A stretch of DNA of 64,000 nucleotides from Rhizobium sp. LC145 (GCF_001005825.1 NZ_LBHV01000001.1:682001-746000), one strand, 5' to 3'; positions 47,695 through 58,253 are shown, counted from the stretch's first letter. Numbers and translations are program-made. The notes: a model not told the origin generated them from the letters alone.

Positions 47695-47714
47695 CGGAGG
47701 TCCTTTGACCTCCG
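47695..47714 (-). other. Intra-operon hairpins between nuoI and nuoJ
   Basis: CGGAGGTC/GACCTCCG form a perfect 8-bp stem around CTTT (47695-47714). Some 25 bp away GGCGCC-GGC-GGCGCC adds a second compact hairpin. Neither has a T-run. They may be processing or stability signals inside the nuo mRNA. Confidence 0.4.
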
Positions 47715-47764
47715 CATTCATTGTTTGCTTGTGGCGCCGGCGGCGCCGGTCCGATGGCCCGCCC

Positions 47765-48256
47765 TCAGCGGTAGGGCGCATCCATTGCGATATTGCGGGC
47801 GATCTCGCGCTCCCAGCGGTCTCCGTTTTCGAGAAGTCTCGCCTTGTCGAAATAGAGCTCTTCGCGGGTTTCGGTCGAAAACTCGAAGTTCGGGCCTTCG
47901 ACGATCGCGTCGACCGGACATGCCTCCTGGCAGAAGCCGCAATAGATGCACTTCACCATGTCGATGTCGTAGCGCACCGTGCGGCGGGTGCCGTCATTGC
48001 GGCGCGGTCCGGCTTCGATGGTGATCGCCTGGGCAGGACAGATCGCTTCGCAGAGCTTGCAGGCGATGCAGCGCTCCTCACCGTTAGGATAACGGCGAAG
48101 CGCATGCTCGCCGCGGAAGCGCGGAGAGACCGGGCCCTTTTCGAAGGGATAGTTGATCGTGGCCTTCTGCTTGAAGAAGTAGCGCATCGACAGGAAGAAA
48201 GCGCCGACGAACTCTTTCAGAAACAGCGAACTGACGGCTTGCGAAAGACTTGCCAT
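47765..48256 (-). CDS. nuoI: NADH-quinone oxidoreductase subunit I
   Basis: 163 residues. Ferredoxin-type peripheral subunit with two 4Fe-4S clusters (N6a, N6b): [12 protein letters not shown] and [12 protein letters not shown]. An N-terminal amphipathic segment docks on the membrane arm. 40 bp after nuoH. Confidence 0.97.
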   Translation of the reverse strand: MASLSQAVSSLFLKEFVGAFFLSMRYFFKQKATINYPFEKGPVSPRFRGEHALRRYPNGEERCIACKLCEAICPAQAITIEAGPRRNDGTRRTVRYDIDMVKCIYCGFCQEACPVDAIVEGPNFEFSTETREELYFDKARLLENGDRWEREIARNIAMDAPYR

Positions 48257-48296
48257 CCTTATTCTCCAATGATGCCGAAACCGGGACCGGTCATGG

Positions 48297-49340
48297 TTAT
48301 GCCCATCCCATCAGTTTCAGCACGAATGCGGTGATGATGACCATGGCGAGCGAGATCGGAAGGAAGACCTTCCAGCCGAGACGCATGAGCTGGTCATAGC
48401 GGTAGCGCGGTACGAAGGCCTTCACCATGGCGAACATGAAGAAAACCATGGACGCCTTCAGGACGAACCAGATGATGCCGGGAACCCAGTTCAGGAACCA
48501 GACGTCGACCGGCGGCAGCCATCCGCCGAGGAAGAGGATCGTCGTCAGCGAGCAGATCAGCAGGATCGCGGCATATTCGCCGAGCATCAGCATCATGTAC
48601 GGCGCGGAGGAATATTCCACCATGTAGCCGGCGACGAGCTCCGATTCCGCTTCCGGAAGATCGAAGGGCGGACGGTTGGTTTCGGCCAGTCCCGAGATGA
48701 AGAAGATCACGAACATCGGGAAGAGCGACAGCCAGTGCCAGTCCAGGAAGGAGTTCGGCAGGCCGACCATGGTGCCGAGACCATCGCGCTGGGCATAGAC
48801 GATATCGGTGAGGTTCAGCGAGCCGACGCAAAGCAGGACGGTGACGATGACGAAGCCGATCGAGACTTCGTAGGACACCATCTGCGCGGCGGAGCGCAGC
48901 GCGCCGAGGAACGGATATTTCGAGTTCGACGCCCAGCCCGACATGATGACGCCGTAGACTTCGAGCGAGGAGATCGCGAAGACATAGAGGATGCCGACAT
49001 TGATATTGGCGATCACCCAGTTGTCGTTCAGCGGAATGACCGCCCAGGCGGCTAGCGCAAGCGTCACCGAGACCAGCGGAGCGATCAGGAAGACGCCCTT
49101 GTTAGCGCCCGACGGAATGATCGGCTCCTTGAAGACGAACTTCAAAAGGTCGGCGAAGGACTGGAACAGGCCGAAGGGACCGACGACGTTCGGGCCGCGG
49201 CGAAGCTGCACGGCAGCCCAGATCTTGCGGTCGGCCAGCAGGATGTAAGCAATGAAGACCAAGAGGCAGACGAGGAGCAGCAGGGACTGTCCGATCATGA
49301 CGATCGCCGGCCAAGCATAGGTCGAGAAGAATGAATCCAT
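48297..49340 (-). CDS. nuoH: NADH-quinone oxidoreductase subunit H
   Basis: 347 residues, eight membrane spans. Forms the quinone-binding chamber with NuoB/NuoD. Carries [52 protein letters not shown] and a C-terminal [11 protein letters not shown]. It begins 7 bp after nuoG. Confidence 0.97.
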   Translation of the reverse strand: MDSFFSTYAWPAIVMIGQSLLLLVCLLVFIAYILLADRKIWAAVQLRRGPNVVGPFGLFQSFADLLKFVFKEPIIPSGANKGVFLIAPLVSVTLALAAWAVIPLNDNWVIANINVGILYVFAISSLEVYGVIMSGWASNSKYPFLGALRSAAQMVSYEVSIGFVIVTVLLCVGSLNLTDIVYAQRDGLGTMVGLPNSFLDWHWLSLFPMFVIFFISGLAETNRPPFDLPEAESELVAGYMVEYSSAPYMMLMLGEYAAILLICSLTTILFLGGWLPPVDVWFLNWVPGIIWFVLKASMVFFMFAMVKAFVPRYRYDQLMRLGWKVFLPISLAMVIITAFVLKLMGWA

Positions 49341-49347
49341 GGTCCTG

Positions 49348-51429
49348 TTACTCCGCCGCTGCCTTGAAGTTGTTACGGGCCAGAGCCGAGCATTCGGCCA
49401 TGACCGCGGAGGCGCGGGCGATTGGGTTCGTCAAATAGAAGTCTTTGATCGGAGACGCAAACGCAGACTTCGTCATCTCACCGGCTTTTTGCCCGAGTGC
49501 GGCGATTTCGTTCACGTCACCGGCCGCGATCTCATCAAGCGCGGCGAAATGCGGATAGGCTTCATAGAGCTTCGCCCGCAGCGCGGAGAGCGAATCGAAC
49601 GGCAGTTTCTTGCCGAGCACGTCGGAAAGTGCGCGCAGGATCGCCCAGTCCTCTCGAGCCTCGCCCGGTGCGAAACCGGCGCGGTTGCCCATCTGCGGGC
49701 GGCCTTCGGTGTTGACCCAGGTGCCGGACTTCTCCGTATAGGCTGCGCCGGGCAAGATGACATCGGCGTTATGAGCGCCCGCATCGCCGTGGCTGCCGAT
49801 ATAGACGGTAAACTTGGCGTGCTTGGTCGAGAACTCCATTTCGTCCGCACCGAGCAGGAAGAGTACGTCCATCGAGCGCAGCATGGTCGCCGCATTGGCT
49901 CCCTTCGGACCCGGCACGAAGCCGAGATCGAGGCCACCGACGCGGGAGGCCGCGGTGTGAAGCACGGCAAAGCCGTTCCACTCGTCGGTGAGCGCGCCCA
50001 CAGAGCCGGCGAGCTGGGCGGCGGCCGCCAGGATGGCTGCGCCATCCTGGCGGGCAAGAGCCCCCTGCCCCACGATGATCATCGGGTTCTTGGCGTTGCG
50101 CAGCGTATCGACGAAGCTGTGCTTGCCGGATGCGAGATCGGCAAGCGTCTCCGGGCCGGCGCCGAGATAGTCGTAGACGTAACGCAGCTCGCTGACTTCG
50201 CCGATGACGCCGATCGGGAAATTGCCTCGGCGCCAGCGCTTGCGGATGCGGGCGTTGAGGACCGCGGCCTCAAGGCGCGGATTGGCGCCGACGATCAGCA
50301 GAGCGCCAGCATTTTCAATGCCCTGGATGGTCGGGTTGAAGATGTAGCTTGAACGGCCGAGCGACGGATTGAGCGCCGTCCCGTCCTGGCGACAGTCGAG
50401 ATTTTCCGATCCGAGCGAGCGGATCAGTTCCTTGAGCGCGTACATTTCCTCGACGGAAGCGAGATCGCCGGCGATCGCACCGATCCTCTCGCCGGAAGTC
50501 GCCGAAATGGCGGTCTTGATGGCCGCAAAGGCTTCACCCCAGGTCGCAGCCTGCAGGCGTCCGTCGCGGCGCACATAGGGCCGGTCGAGACGCTGGGTCT
50601 TCAATCCATCCCAGATGAAGCGGGTCTTGTCGGAAATCCACTCCTCGTTGACCTCCTCGTTGACGCGCGGCATGACGCGCATGACTTCGCGTCCGCGGGT
50701 GTCGACACGGATCGCCGAACCGACGGCATCCATCACGTCGATCGATTCGGTCTTGTTCAGCTCCCAGGGACGGGCCGTGAAGGCGAACGGCCGCGAGGTC
50801 AGCGCGCCGACCGGGCAAAGATCGACGACATTGCCCTGCAGCTCGGAGGTCATGGCCTGTTCGAGATAGGTGGTGATTTCCGCATCCTCGCCACGACCGA
50901 TGAGGCCGAGCTCGGAAATGCCGCCGACTTCCGTCGTGAAGCGGACGCAGCGCGTGCAGTGAATGCAGCGGTTCATCACCGTCTTGACGAGCGGGCCGAT
51001 ATACTTGTCCTCGACGGCGCGCTTGTTTTCCGTATAGCGCGAACTGTCGATGCCGAAGGCCATGGCCTGGTCCTGCAGGTCGCACTCACCGCCCTGGTCG
51101 CAGATCGGGCAATCCAGCGGATGATTGATGAGCAGGAATTCCATCACGCCTTCGCGGGCCTTCTTGACCATCGGCGTATTGGTGAAGACTTCCGGCAGCT
51201 CGCCGTTCGGTCCGCCGCGAACGTCGCGCACGCCCATGGCGCAGGACGCCGCCGGCTTCGGCGGTCCGCCCTTCACCTCGATGAGGCACATGCGGCAATT
51301 GCCCGCGACCGACAGACGCTCGTGAAAACAAAAGCGCGGAACCTCGGCACCGGCTTCCTCGCACGCCTGAAGCAGCGTGAAATGATCCGGGACTTCGATC
51401 TCCTTGCCGTCTACCTTCAGCTTAACCAT
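49348..51429 (-). CDS. nuoG: NADH-quinone oxidoreductase subunit G
   Basis: 693 residues. N-terminal 2Fe-2S ferredoxin domain ([22 protein letters not shown]), then cysteines for 4Fe-4S clusters in [13 protein letters not shown] and CIHCTRC, and a molybdopterin-oxidoreductase-like body without cofactor. Electron wire of the peripheral arm. It lies 55 bp after the helix-hairpin-helix protein gene. Confidence 0.97.
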   Translation of the reverse strand: MVKLKVDGKEIEVPDHFTLLQACEEAGAEVPRFCFHERLSVAGNCRMCLIEVKGGPPKPAASCAMGVRDVRGGPNGELPEVFTNTPMVKKAREGVMEFLLINHPLDCPICDQGGECDLQDQAMAFGIDSSRYTENKRAVEDKYIGPLVKTVMNRCIHCTRCVRFTTEVGGISELGLIGRGEDAEITTYLEQAMTSELQGNVVDLCPVGALTSRPFAFTARPWELNKTESIDVMDAVGSAIRVDTRGREVMRVMPRVNEEVNEEWISDKTRFIWDGLKTQRLDRPYVRRDGRLQAATWGEAFAAIKTAISATSGERIGAIAGDLASVEEMYALKELIRSLGSENLDCRQDGTALNPSLGRSSYIFNPTIQGIENAGALLIVGANPRLEAAVLNARIRKRWRRGNFPIGVIGEVSELRYVYDYLGAGPETLADLASGKHSFVDTLRNAKNPMIIVGQGALARQDGAAILAAAAQLAGSVGALTDEWNGFAVLHTAASRVGGLDLGFVPGPKGANAATMLRSMDVLFLLGADEMEFSTKHAKFTVYIGSHGDAGAHNADVILPGAAYTEKSGTWVNTEGRPQMGNRAGFAPGEAREDWAILRALSDVLGKKLPFDSLSALRAKLYEAYPHFAALDEIAAGDVNEIAALGQKAGEMTKSAFASPIKDFYLTNPIARASAVMAECSALARNNFKAAAE

Positions 51430-51484
51430 CGTCTCACTTACGTCCTGTGTTCAATCGCGCGACCCTTGAGCCGCCGAAGTATTC

Positions 51485-52135
51485 CTATTGCATCAGCTTC
51501 TTTGCCTGGCCGATCCAATCGTCACGACCGATGCGGCCCTCGAAACCGAGCGTCTTGTCGAACCGGGCGACGTCCGCCTTGCTCCATCCGGCAATGTCGG
51601 CGAAGCGCCGGACGCCCATATCGTTCAGAACCTTTTCCAGCTTCGGGCCTATGCCGGAGATCAGTTTCAGATCATCCGCAGGACCGACAATCCCCGCGTC
51701 AGACCCTGTGGCGGGAACCGCTTTGCCCCTCGCCTGCCGCTTCGGGGCGGCCGTGGCCTTCGCAGCCTTTTCCGCAACCGGTTTTTCCGCCGACTTCGGT
51801 GTGGCCTTTACGCGCTGCACCGGCTTCGCTTCCTCCGGCGCGGCTTGTGGCGCTGCCGGCTTCCGCGCAGCGGCTGCATGGGCGCTTTCGTCACCGAAAG
51901 CCTTGTTCATCCGGTTCGCCGCTTCCATCGCCCCTTGCAGCATGCCAAAGAAAACCCCGGCGGCCTGCGTTGCGAGACCGAAGCCGATCGCCGTGGCAGC
52001 CGTCATGGCCGCCGCCGGATGCGACATGAGCGGATGAAGCGAAAAGGCTTCCGAGAAATCGGCCGGGCGCGCGGGATCGTGCGCCGGCATATCCGCCCTC
52101 GCCCTCACATCCCGATCTGCGCCCGTTATCGCCAC
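51485..52135 (-). CDS. nuo-embedded protein with C-terminal helix-hairpin-helix domain
   Basis: 216 residues from a GTG at 52135, with GGAG overlapping the nuoF stop. Layout: a segment predicted to touch the membrane (about 38-65, AAAMTAATAIGFGLATQAAGVFF), an Ala/Pro/Lys-rich flexible linker (about 85-148) and a C-terminal domain (about 152-216) starting DDLKLISGIGPKLEKVL. The C-terminal domain is about half identical by hand alignment (62 positions) to the extra C-terminal domain of NuoE in the same operon. Function unknown. Position between nuoF and nuoG suggests an accessory or assembly role in complex I. Confidence 0.75.
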   Translation of the reverse strand: MAITGADRDVRARADMPAHDPARPADFSEAFSLHPLMSHPAAAMTAATAIGFGLATQAAGVFFGMLQGAMEAANRMNKAFGDESAHAAAARKPAAPQAAPEEAKPVQRVKATPKSAEKPVAEKAAKATAAPKRQARGKAVPATGSDAGIVGPADDLKLISGIGPKLEKVLNDMGVRRFADIAGWSKADVARFDKTLGFEGRIGRDDWIGQAKKLMQ

Positions 52136-52139
52136 GCTC

Positions 52140-53444
52140 TTACTCCGCTGCTTCCATCACCGCGCCGTGGGACGTGGCGTTGTGGGTGTATTGATCGATA
52201 CGCGCCTCGATTTCCGGACGGAAATTGCGGATCAGGCCCTGGACCGGCCAGGCGGCCGCGTCGCCGAGCGCGCAGATGGTGTGGCCCTCGATCTGCTTGG
52301 AGACCTGGAGGAGCATGTCGATCTCGCGCTTCTGCGCATTGCCCTTCACCATGCGTTCCATGACACGCCACATCCAGCCGGTGCCTTCGCGACAGGGCGT
52401 GCACTGGCCGCAGCTCTCATGCTTGAAGAAGGCCGAGAGACGTGCGATCGCCTTGATGATGTCGGTGGACTTGTCCATGACGATGACGGCGGCGGTGCCG
52501 AAGGAGGACTTCACGTCGCGCATGCCGTCGAAGTCCATGATCGCATCGATCATGTCCTCGCCCTTGACGACGGGGCAGGACGCGCCGCCGGGGATGACAC
52601 CGAGCAGGTTGTCCCAGCCGCCTCGGATACCGCCGGCATGCTTCTCGATCAGTTCGCGGAAGGGGATGCTCATGGCTTCCTCGACCGTGCAGGGCTTGTT
52701 CACGTGGCCCGAGATCATGAAAAGCTTGGTGCCGACATTGTTCGGGCGGCCGATCGAGGAGAACCAGCCGGCGCCACGGCGCAGAATGGTCGGCGCGACC
52801 GCGATCGATTCGACGTTGTTGACCGTCGTCGGGCAGCCGTAGAGGCCCATATTGGCCGGGAACGGCGGCTTCAGGCGCGGCTGGCCCTTCTTGCCCTCGA
52901 GGCTTTCCAGCAGCGCCGTCTCTTCGCCGCAGATATAGGCACCGGCGCCGTGATGGACGTAGATGTCGAAATCCCAGCCGTTCTTGTTGTTCCTGCCGAG
53001 AAGGCCGGCGTCATAGCACTCGTCGATCGCCGCCTGCAGCGCCTCGCGCTCGCGCATGTATTCGCCGCGCACATAGATGTAGGCGGTATGGGCGCCCATG
53101 GCGAAACCGGCGATCAAGCAGCCTTCGATCAGCGTATGCGGATCGTGGCGCATGATCTCGCGGTCCTTGCAGGTGCCCGGCTCGGATTCGTCGGCATTGA
53201 CCACGAGGTAATGCGGGCGACCGTCGCTTTCCTTCGGCATGAAGGACCACTTGAGACCGGTCGGGAAGCCCGCGCCGCCGCGTCCGCGCAAGCCGGACGC
53301 CTTCATCTCGTTGATGATCCAGTCACGGCCCTTTTCGATGATGATCTTCGTACCATCCCAGTGGCCGCGGCTCATCGCGCCCTTGAGCGACTTGTCCTTG
53401 AGGCCGTAGATATTGGTAAAGATGCGATCCTGATCCTTGAGCAT
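52140..53444 (-). CDS. nuoF: NADH-quinone oxidoreductase subunit F
   Basis: 434 residues. Holds FMN, the NADH site and the N3 4Fe-4S cluster: [48 protein letters not shown] and [15 protein letters not shown]. Start 10 bp after the nuoE stop; stop 4 bp before the following gene. Confidence 0.97.
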   Translation of the reverse strand: MLKDQDRIFTNIYGLKDKSLKGAMSRGHWDGTKIIIEKGRDWIINEMKASGLRGRGGAGFPTGLKWSFMPKESDGRPHYLVVNADESEPGTCKDREIMRHDPHTLIEGCLIAGFAMGAHTAYIYVRGEYMREREALQAAIDECYDAGLLGRNNKNGWDFDIYVHHGAGAYICGEETALLESLEGKKGQPRLKPPFPANMGLYGCPTTVNNVESIAVAPTILRRGAGWFSSIGRPNNVGTKLFMISGHVNKPCTVEEAMSIPFRELIEKHAGGIRGGWDNLLGVIPGGASCPVVKGEDMIDAIMDFDGMRDVKSSFGTAAVIVMDKSTDIIKAIARLSAFFKHESCGQCTPCREGTGWMWRVMERMVKGNAQKREIDMLLQVSKQIEGHTICALGDAAAWPVQGLIRNFRPEIEARIDQYTHNATSHGAVMEAAE

Positions 53445-53454
53445 GTCTCACTCC

Positions 53455-54651
53455 TTACCGCGGCTTCTTGCCGAAGACACGAATGTATTCGGCCTCACCG
53501 CCCTTGGCGAGTGCCTTGGCCTGCTTGACCCAGTCGTCGCGCTCGATCCGGCCCTTGAAGTTCAGATAGGAATCGACCCATTCGCGCTCCGCCTTCTTCC
53601 AGGAGGCGACTTGCGCGAAGGTGAAGATGCCGAGTTCGTGCAGAATGCCCTCGATCTTCGGGCCGACGCCAGCGATCATCTTGAGGTCATCCACTTCCGC
53701 CGGGCGTTCGATGCCCTTCGGGCGGTTCTTGTCTTCCAGCGAGGGCTTGGCGGCCTTGGCAGCCTCGGGCTTTCCACCCGTCGCCGAGCCCGGCTTGGCC
53801 GGTGCGCCTTCCGCCGTGCTGCCGACCGCCTTCGGGTCCGGCACGCTCTTTGCGGTGGCGGAAAGCGGCTGCTTTTCCGCAGCCTTCACGTTGGCGGCCG
53901 CCGCCTTCGGGGCGGTTGCCGGGGTCTTCAGCTTGGGATCGGTTTCCGGAGCCCGGTCCTTCGGCCGTGCGGCCTCGGCGGGCGGAATAGGTGCTGCGTC
54001 GGCCGCAGGCTGCGGCTCGAGATTGGTGCGAACCGGCTTCACATCTTCGAGAAGGGTCAGCGCACCGCCTTCGGGAGCGGAGAAATACCGGTCGATCTGC
54101 GGACCGGGCTTGATCTCGTCACCCTTGCCTGCCTCGAACGCATCGATGATCTCTTCCAGCCGCTCGGGCGTCAGGTCCTCGTAGGCATCCTTGAAGATGA
54201 TGACCATCGGTGCGTTGACGCAGGCGCCCTGACACTCGACCTCTTCCCAGGAAAGCGTGCCGTCGGCATTCAGCGCGAAGGGATCGTGATGGATCTTCTT
54301 CTGACAGACCTTCATCAGGTCCTCGGCGCCGCGCAGCATGCAGGGCGTCGTGCCGCAGACCTGGATATGGGCGCGGGTGCCGACCGGCTTCAGCTGGAAC
54401 TGCGTGTAGAAGGTCGCGACTTCCAGCACGCGGATATAGGGCATGTCGAGCTTGGCGGCGACGTATTCGATCGCCGAGCGCGTCACCCAGCCGTCCTGTT
54501 CCTGCGCGCGCATCAGAAGCGGAATCACCGCCGATTGCTGACGGCCTTCCGGATACTTTCTGATGGTCGCCTCAGCCCAGGCGGCGTTCTCGTCATTGAA
54601 GGCGAACGCTGCCGGCTGAAACTGCTCTTCGGCTAATCGACGAACGGACAT
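53455..54651 (-). CDS. nuoE: NADH-quinone oxidoreductase subunit E with extended C-terminus
   Basis: 398 residues, about twice the common NuoE. The first about 200 are the thioredoxin-like 2Fe-2S domain (N1a cluster) with cysteines in [11 protein letters not shown] and [10 protein letters not shown]. An Ala/Pro/Lys-rich linker (about 205-318) leads to a helix-hairpin-helix-like domain (320-398) beginning [18 protein letters not shown]. That domain has a paralogue in the protein encoded between nuoF and nuoG. Extended NuoE proteins occur in Rhizobiales; the purpose of the extension is not known to me. Confidence 0.94.
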   Translation of the reverse strand: MSVRRLAEEQFQPAAFAFNDENAAWAEATIRKYPEGRQQSAVIPLLMRAQEQDGWVTRSAIEYVAAKLDMPYIRVLEVATFYTQFQLKPVGTRAHIQVCGTTPCMLRGAEDLMKVCQKKIHHDPFALNADGTLSWEEVECQGACVNAPMVIIFKDAYEDLTPERLEEIIDAFEAGKGDEIKPGPQIDRYFSAPEGGALTLLEDVKPVRTNLEPQPAADAAPIPPAEAARPKDRAPETDPKLKTPATAPKAAAANVKAAEKQPLSATAKSVPDPKAVGSTAEGAPAKPGSATGGKPEAAKAAKPSLEDKNRPKGIERPAEVDDLKMIAGVGPKIEGILHELGIFTFAQVASWKKAEREWVDSYLNFKGRIERDDWVKQAKALAKGGEAEYIRVFGKKPR

Positions 54652-54667
54652 TCTTTCTCACGCCTTA

Positions 54668-54916
54668 TCAGTTTAAGGTTCCGCACCGCGATTTCGTGAC
54701 GGTGAGGAATTCGCAGGCATAGGCAGAATTGCCTTTCTGCATGAACACTATGAACTTGGTCGTACCGTTGGGTACGGCTGCCTTGATCTCAAATCCCTTC
54801 GACAGGAGGTCCGCAATGGTGGAGCCTCCCTTGATCGCATCCGGCGAGGCCCGCTCCTGCGCAAGCGCAGCGGAGGCGGCCAGCAGAGCAAATGCCGTCA
54901 GGATCGGTCGGCGCAT
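54668..54916 (-). CDS. Small exported protein between nuoD and nuoE
   Basis: 82 residues from the ATG at 54916, which shares a base with the nuoD stop. Signal peptide about 1-19 (FALLAASAALAQ). The mature part (about 63 residues) has two cysteines (YACEF and SRCGTLN), likely a disulfide, and a VPNGTTKFIVFMQKGNSAY core. Family not recognised. Coupling to nuoD suggests it is expressed with complex I, although it should sit in the periplasm. Confidence 0.65.
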   Translation of the reverse strand: MRRPILTAFALLAASAALAQERASPDAIKGGSTIADLLSKGFEIKAAVPNGTTKFIVFMQKGNSAYACEFLTVTKSRCGTLN

Positions 54917-56106
54917 CAGCGATCCACCTCACCGAACACGATATCGAGCGAGCCGAGAACCGCAGAAACGTCCGCAAGCTGGTGCCCACGACAGATGAAA
55001 TCCATCGCCTGCAGATGGGCATAGCCCGGTGCGCGGATCTTGCAGCGGTAGGGCTTGTTGGTACCGTCGGAGACGAGATAGACGCCGAACTCCCCCTTCG
55101 GAGCCTCGACGGCCGCATAGGCCTCGCCGGCCGGCACGTGGTAGCCTTCGGTGTAGAGCTTGAAGTGATGGATGAGGGCTTCCATCGAACGCTTCATCTC
55201 GCCGCGCTTCGGCGGCACGACCTTGCCGTCGGTGGAGGAGAACGGCCCGCTCCTGGCATCGCCCAGCAGGCGGTTGACGCACTGCTTCATGATCTTCACG
55301 GATTCGCGCATCTCGATCATGCGGATCAGATAGCGATCGTAGCAGTCGCCGTTCTTGCCGATCGGAATATCGAAATCCAGCTCGGAATAGCATTCATAAG
55401 GCTGCGCACGGCGCAAATCCCATGCGGCACCCGAGCCGCGCACCATGACGCCGGAAAAGCCCCAAGCCCAGGCGTCCTCCAGCTTCACCACGCCGATATC
55501 GACGTTGCGCTGCTTGAAGATACGGTTGCCGGTCAAGAGATCGTCGATGTCGTCGAGCTTCGCCGGGAATTCGTCGCACCAGGTGCCGATATCCTCGACC
55601 AGTTCCGGAGGCAGGTCCTGATGCACGCCGCCCGGCCGGAAATAGGCCGCATGCATGCGCGCGCCGGAGGCCCGCTCGTAGAAGACCATGAGCTTCTCGC
55701 GCTCCTCGAAGCCCCAAAGCGGCGGGGTCAGCGCGCCGACGTCCATCGCCTGGGTCGTGACGTTCAGGAGATGCGAGAGGATGCGGCCGATTTCGGAAAA
55801 CAGCACGCGGATGAGCTGGCCGCGGATCGGAATTTCGAGCCCGATCAGCCGCTCCACCGCGAGCGCGAAGGCGTGCTCCTGGTTCATCGGCGCGACGTAA
55901 TCGAGGCGATCGAAATAGGGAACGGCCTGCAGATAGGTCTTCGTCTCGATCAGCTTCTCGGTGCCGCGGTGAAGCAGGCCGATGTGCGGATCGACCCGCT
56001 CGACGATTTCACCGTCCAGCTCCAGCACAAGCCGCAACACGCCGTGCGCGGCCGGATGCTGCGGTCCGAAGTTGATGTTGAAGTTGCGAACGTTGTGTTC
56101 AGTCAT
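54916..56106 (-). CDS. nuoD: NADH-quinone oxidoreductase subunit D
   Basis: 396 residues. The 49-kDa subunit lining the quinone site: [37 protein letters not shown] and the C-terminal DIVFGEVDR. It begins 66 bp downstream of the stop of the four-helix-bundle gene and 500 bp downstream of nuoC, because an element is inserted between. Confidence 0.97.
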   Translation of the reverse strand: MTEHNVRNFNINFGPQHPAAHGVLRLVLELDGEIVERVDPHIGLLHRGTEKLIETKTYLQAVPYFDRLDYVAPMNQEHAFALAVERLIGLEIPIRGQLIRVLFSEIGRILSHLLNVTTQAMDVGALTPPLWGFEEREKLMVFYERASGARMHAAYFRPGGVHQDLPPELVEDIGTWCDEFPAKLDDIDDLLTGNRIFKQRNVDIGVVKLEDAWAWGFSGVMVRGSGAAWDLRRAQPYECYSELDFDIPIGKNGDCYDRYLIRMIEMRESVKIMKQCVNRLLGDARSGPFSSTDGKVVPPKRGEMKRSMEALIHHFKLYTEGYHVPAGEAYAAVEAPKGEFGVYLVSDGTNKPYRCKIRAPGYAHLQAMDFICRGHQLADVSAVLGSLDIVFGEVDR

Positions 56107-56135
56107 GTGCGGCGCGCTCCGCGCTTGTAGGAATT

Positions 56136-56601
56136 AGGCAATAGGCAGTAGGCAGTAGGCCTTTGCCCGTATTCAGTTCTCATTTCCATTTCGTCCATCC
56201 TGCAAACGACGGATAAGCGACCGCAACATCTTTCCAACTTCATCACCTAGAGACATCGCAGGCTGTATTTCAGCCAATCCAATGATCCCTACACGGGTCG
56301 ACAATATCAAATGCGTTTCCAATTCCTTTAATGACCCCTGTGCGATTTTCAGGTGCTGCACGTAAGCGCCTGTAGCATCTCGTCCGTAGCCTTCAGCAAT
56401 ATTAGCAGCCACGGAAGCGGCTGATCGCCTAATTTGAGAAACGAGACCGTAGATTTCCTCTTTCGGAAATCTTCTGGTGAGCTCGTAACAGACCACCGCA
56501 AGGTCCATCGAACGTTGCCAGACCACGAGGTCCTGATAGGAATTTATCGCCGTTTGTTTACTCTCCTAAAACGATTGCCTACTGCCCACTGCCTATTGCC
56601 T
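56136..56601. mobile_element. 466-bp element with 25-bp terminal inverted repeats, intervening-sequence-like
   Basis: The left end (56136-56160, starting AGGCAATAGGCAGTAGGC) and the complement of the right end (56577-56601) agree at 24 of 25 bases. Both ends are internally repetitive (AGGCA(A/G)TAGGC units). Between them is one gene of the 23S rRNA intervening-sequence protein family. The element sits between nuoC and nuoD, in operon orientation. In RNA the ends could form a 25-bp stem, like the stem of 23S intervening sequences that RNase III cuts. No target-site duplication was identified. Mobility is inferred. Confidence 0.7.
56173..56526 (-). CDS. Four-helix-bundle protein (23S rRNA intervening-sequence protein / S23 family)
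   Basis: 117 residues from a GTG at 56526. Family features: VVWQRSMDLAVVCYELTRRFPKEE, YGLVSQIRRSAASVAANIAEGYGR, and a LKIAQGSLKELETHLILSTRVG helix. The true start may be upstream: the same frame continues as NSYQDL before VVWQRS, and an AGGAG lies at 56567-56563, but only non-AUG codons (ACG, ATA) follow it, so a start mutation is possible. Homologues are encoded in rRNA intervening sequences, and the Avd protein of diversity-generating retroelements shares the fold. No reverse transcriptase is nearby. Confidence 0.85.
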   Translation of the reverse strand: MVWQRSMDLAVVCYELTRRFPKEEIYGLVSQIRRSAASVAANIAEGYGRDATGAYVQHLKIAQGSLKELETHLILSTRVGIIGLAEIQPAMSLGDEVGKMLRSLIRRLQDGRNGNEN

Positions 56602-56606
56602 GAGCT

Positions 56607-57209
56607 TTACTGTTTTGCCTTCTCATCCCCCGGCAGCACGTAATCCGTCCCTTCCCAGGGAGACAAGAAATCGAAACTGCGGAATTCCTGGCGCAACTCC
56701 ACGGGTTCGTAGACCACCCGCTTTGCGGCATCGTCATAACGAACCTCGACGAAGCCGGTCGTCGGGAAGTCTTTGCGCAGCGGATGACCTTCGAAACCGT
56801 AATCCGTCAGGATACGGCGCAGGTCCGGATGGCCGGTGAACAGGATGCCGTAGAGGTCCCAGGCTTCGCGCTCGAACCAGTCGGCGCCCGGATAGACCGA
56901 GAAAGCGGAAGGAACCGGCTCGTCCTCGCCGGTCTCGACCTTTATGCGGATACGCAGGTTCTGGCGCGGCGAAAGCAGGTGATAGACCACGTCGAAACGC
57001 TTCTCGCGCGCCGGCCAGTCCACCCCGCAGATATCGATGAAGCTCACGAACCCGCACTGCACGTCGTCGCGCAGAAAGGTGAGCAGCGGCACGATATCGT
57101 CCGGCTCGGCCGTCAGCGTCAGCTCGCCATAGGCGATCACCGCATCCTTCACCAGTTCCGGACGCGTCTCGCGGATATAGGAGGAAAGCTCGTTCAGGGC
57201 TTCAGTCAT
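56607..57209 (-). CDS. nuoC: NADH-quinone oxidoreductase subunit C
   Basis: 200 residues, the 30-kDa subunit. Signature [37 protein letters not shown] is present. Separate gene, not fused to nuoD. The stop is six bases from the right terminal repeat of the inserted element. 17 bp after nuoB. Confidence 0.97.
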   Translation of the reverse strand: MTEALNELSSYIRETRPELVKDAVIAYGELTLTAEPDDIVPLLTFLRDDVQCGFVSFIDICGVDWPAREKRFDVVYHLLSPRQNLRIRIKVETGEDEPVPSAFSVYPGADWFEREAWDLYGILFTGHPDLRRILTDYGFEGHPLRKDFPTTGFVEVRYDDAAKRVVYEPVELRQEFRSFDFLSPWEGTDYVLPGDEKAKQ

Positions 57210-57226
57210 TGCTTCGTCCTTCGCCC

Positions 57227-57808
57227 TCAGCGCTCGATCGTACCGGTCCGCCGGATCTTCTTCTGCAGCAGAAGCACTCCGTAGAGCAGCGCCTCCGCCG
57301 TGGGGGGACAGCCCGGAACATAGATATCGATCGGCACGACGCGGTCGCAGCCGCGCACGACCGAATAGGAGTAATGATAGTAACCGCCGCCGTTGGCGCA
57401 GGAACCCATGGAGATGACGTAACGCGGTTCCGGCATCTGGTCATAGACCTTGCGCAGCGCGGGCGCCATCTTGTTGGTCAGCGTGCCGGCGACGATCATG
57501 ACGTCCGACTGGCGCGGCGAGGCGCGCGGCGCGAAGCCGAAGCGCTCGACATCATAGCGCGGCATGGAGAGCTGCATCATCTCGACCGCGCAGCAGGCGA
57601 GGCCGAAGGTCATCCACATCAGCGAACCGGTGCGGGCCCAGTTGATCAGCTCGTCGGTGGAGGTGACGAGAAAACCCTTGTCGGCGAGCTCGTTGTTGAT
57701 CTCGCCGAAGTACGCGTCGTCGCTGCCGATAGGCTTGCCGGTGTTCGGATCGATGATCCCCTTGGGCTGCGGCGCGACCAGAGTGCTGCCGGTGTCGACT
57801 ACGCCCAT
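57227..57808 (-). CDS. nuoB: NADH-quinone oxidoreductase subunit B
   Basis: 193 residues from the ATG at 57808, with AAGGAG seven bases upstream; an ATG seven codons earlier (57829) lies inside nuoA and lacks such a site. Holds the N2 4Fe-4S cluster: tandem cysteines in [11 protein letters not shown], plus [11 protein letters not shown] and [14 protein letters not shown]. Overlaps the nuoA stop by 10 bp. Confidence 0.97.
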   Translation of the reverse strand: MGVVDTGSTLVAPQPKGIIDPNTGKPIGSDDAYFGEINNELADKGFLVTSTDELINWARTGSLMWMTFGLACCAVEMMQLSMPRYDVERFGFAPRASPRQSDVMIVAGTLTNKMAPALRKVYDQMPEPRYVISMGSCANGGGYYHYSYSVVRGCDRVVPIDIYVPGCPPTAEALLYGVLLLQKKIRRTGTIER

Positions 57809-58164
57809 TCCAGCGCTCCTTTCTTCCATTCATAAATGAAGCCGACGGTCAGGACCGCCAGGAAAACCATCATGGACCAGAAGCCGAACCAGCCGATATC
57901 GCCGAAAGACACCGCCCAGGGAAACAGGAAGGCGACTTCGAGGTCGAAGATGATGAAAAGGATCGAGACGAGATAGAACCGGATGTCGAACTTCATGCGC
58001 GCGTCGTCGAAGGCGTTGAAGCCGCATTCATAAGCCGAGAGCTTTTCCGAATCGGGCGCCTTGTAGGCGACGGCGAAAGGCGCGATCAGAAGCGCCAGGC
58101 CGATCACCAGGGCGATGCCGATAAAGACCGCAATCGGGATATAGGAAGCGAGGAGTTCACTCAT
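57799..58164 (-). CDS. nuoA: NADH-quinone oxidoreductase subunit A
   Basis: 121 residues from the ATG at 58164 (AAGGATCG upstream). Three membrane spans; conserved loop [22 protein letters not shown] between TM1 and TM2 and acidic [11 protein letters not shown]. First gene of the nuo operon. Confidence 0.97.
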   Translation of the reverse strand: MSELLASYIPIAVFIGIALVIGLALLIAPFAVAYKAPDSEKLSAYECGFNAFDDARMKFDIRFYLVSILFIIFDLEVAFLFPWAVSFGDIGWFGFWSMMVFLAVLTVGFIYEWKKGALEWA

Positions 58165-58253
58165 GGCATTCGATCCTTGCTGGCCAAAAGCACCGGGCGG
58201 CGCTCGATCAACAATGCGCGGGCCAAGCAAACGTGCATTGCAACACGCCGTGT

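Noticed and set aside
46683..47717. 344-codon frame covering nuoK and nuoJ
   Set aside because: Only its last 102 codons are coding (nuoK). The upstream part is out of frame with nuoJ and has no family character.
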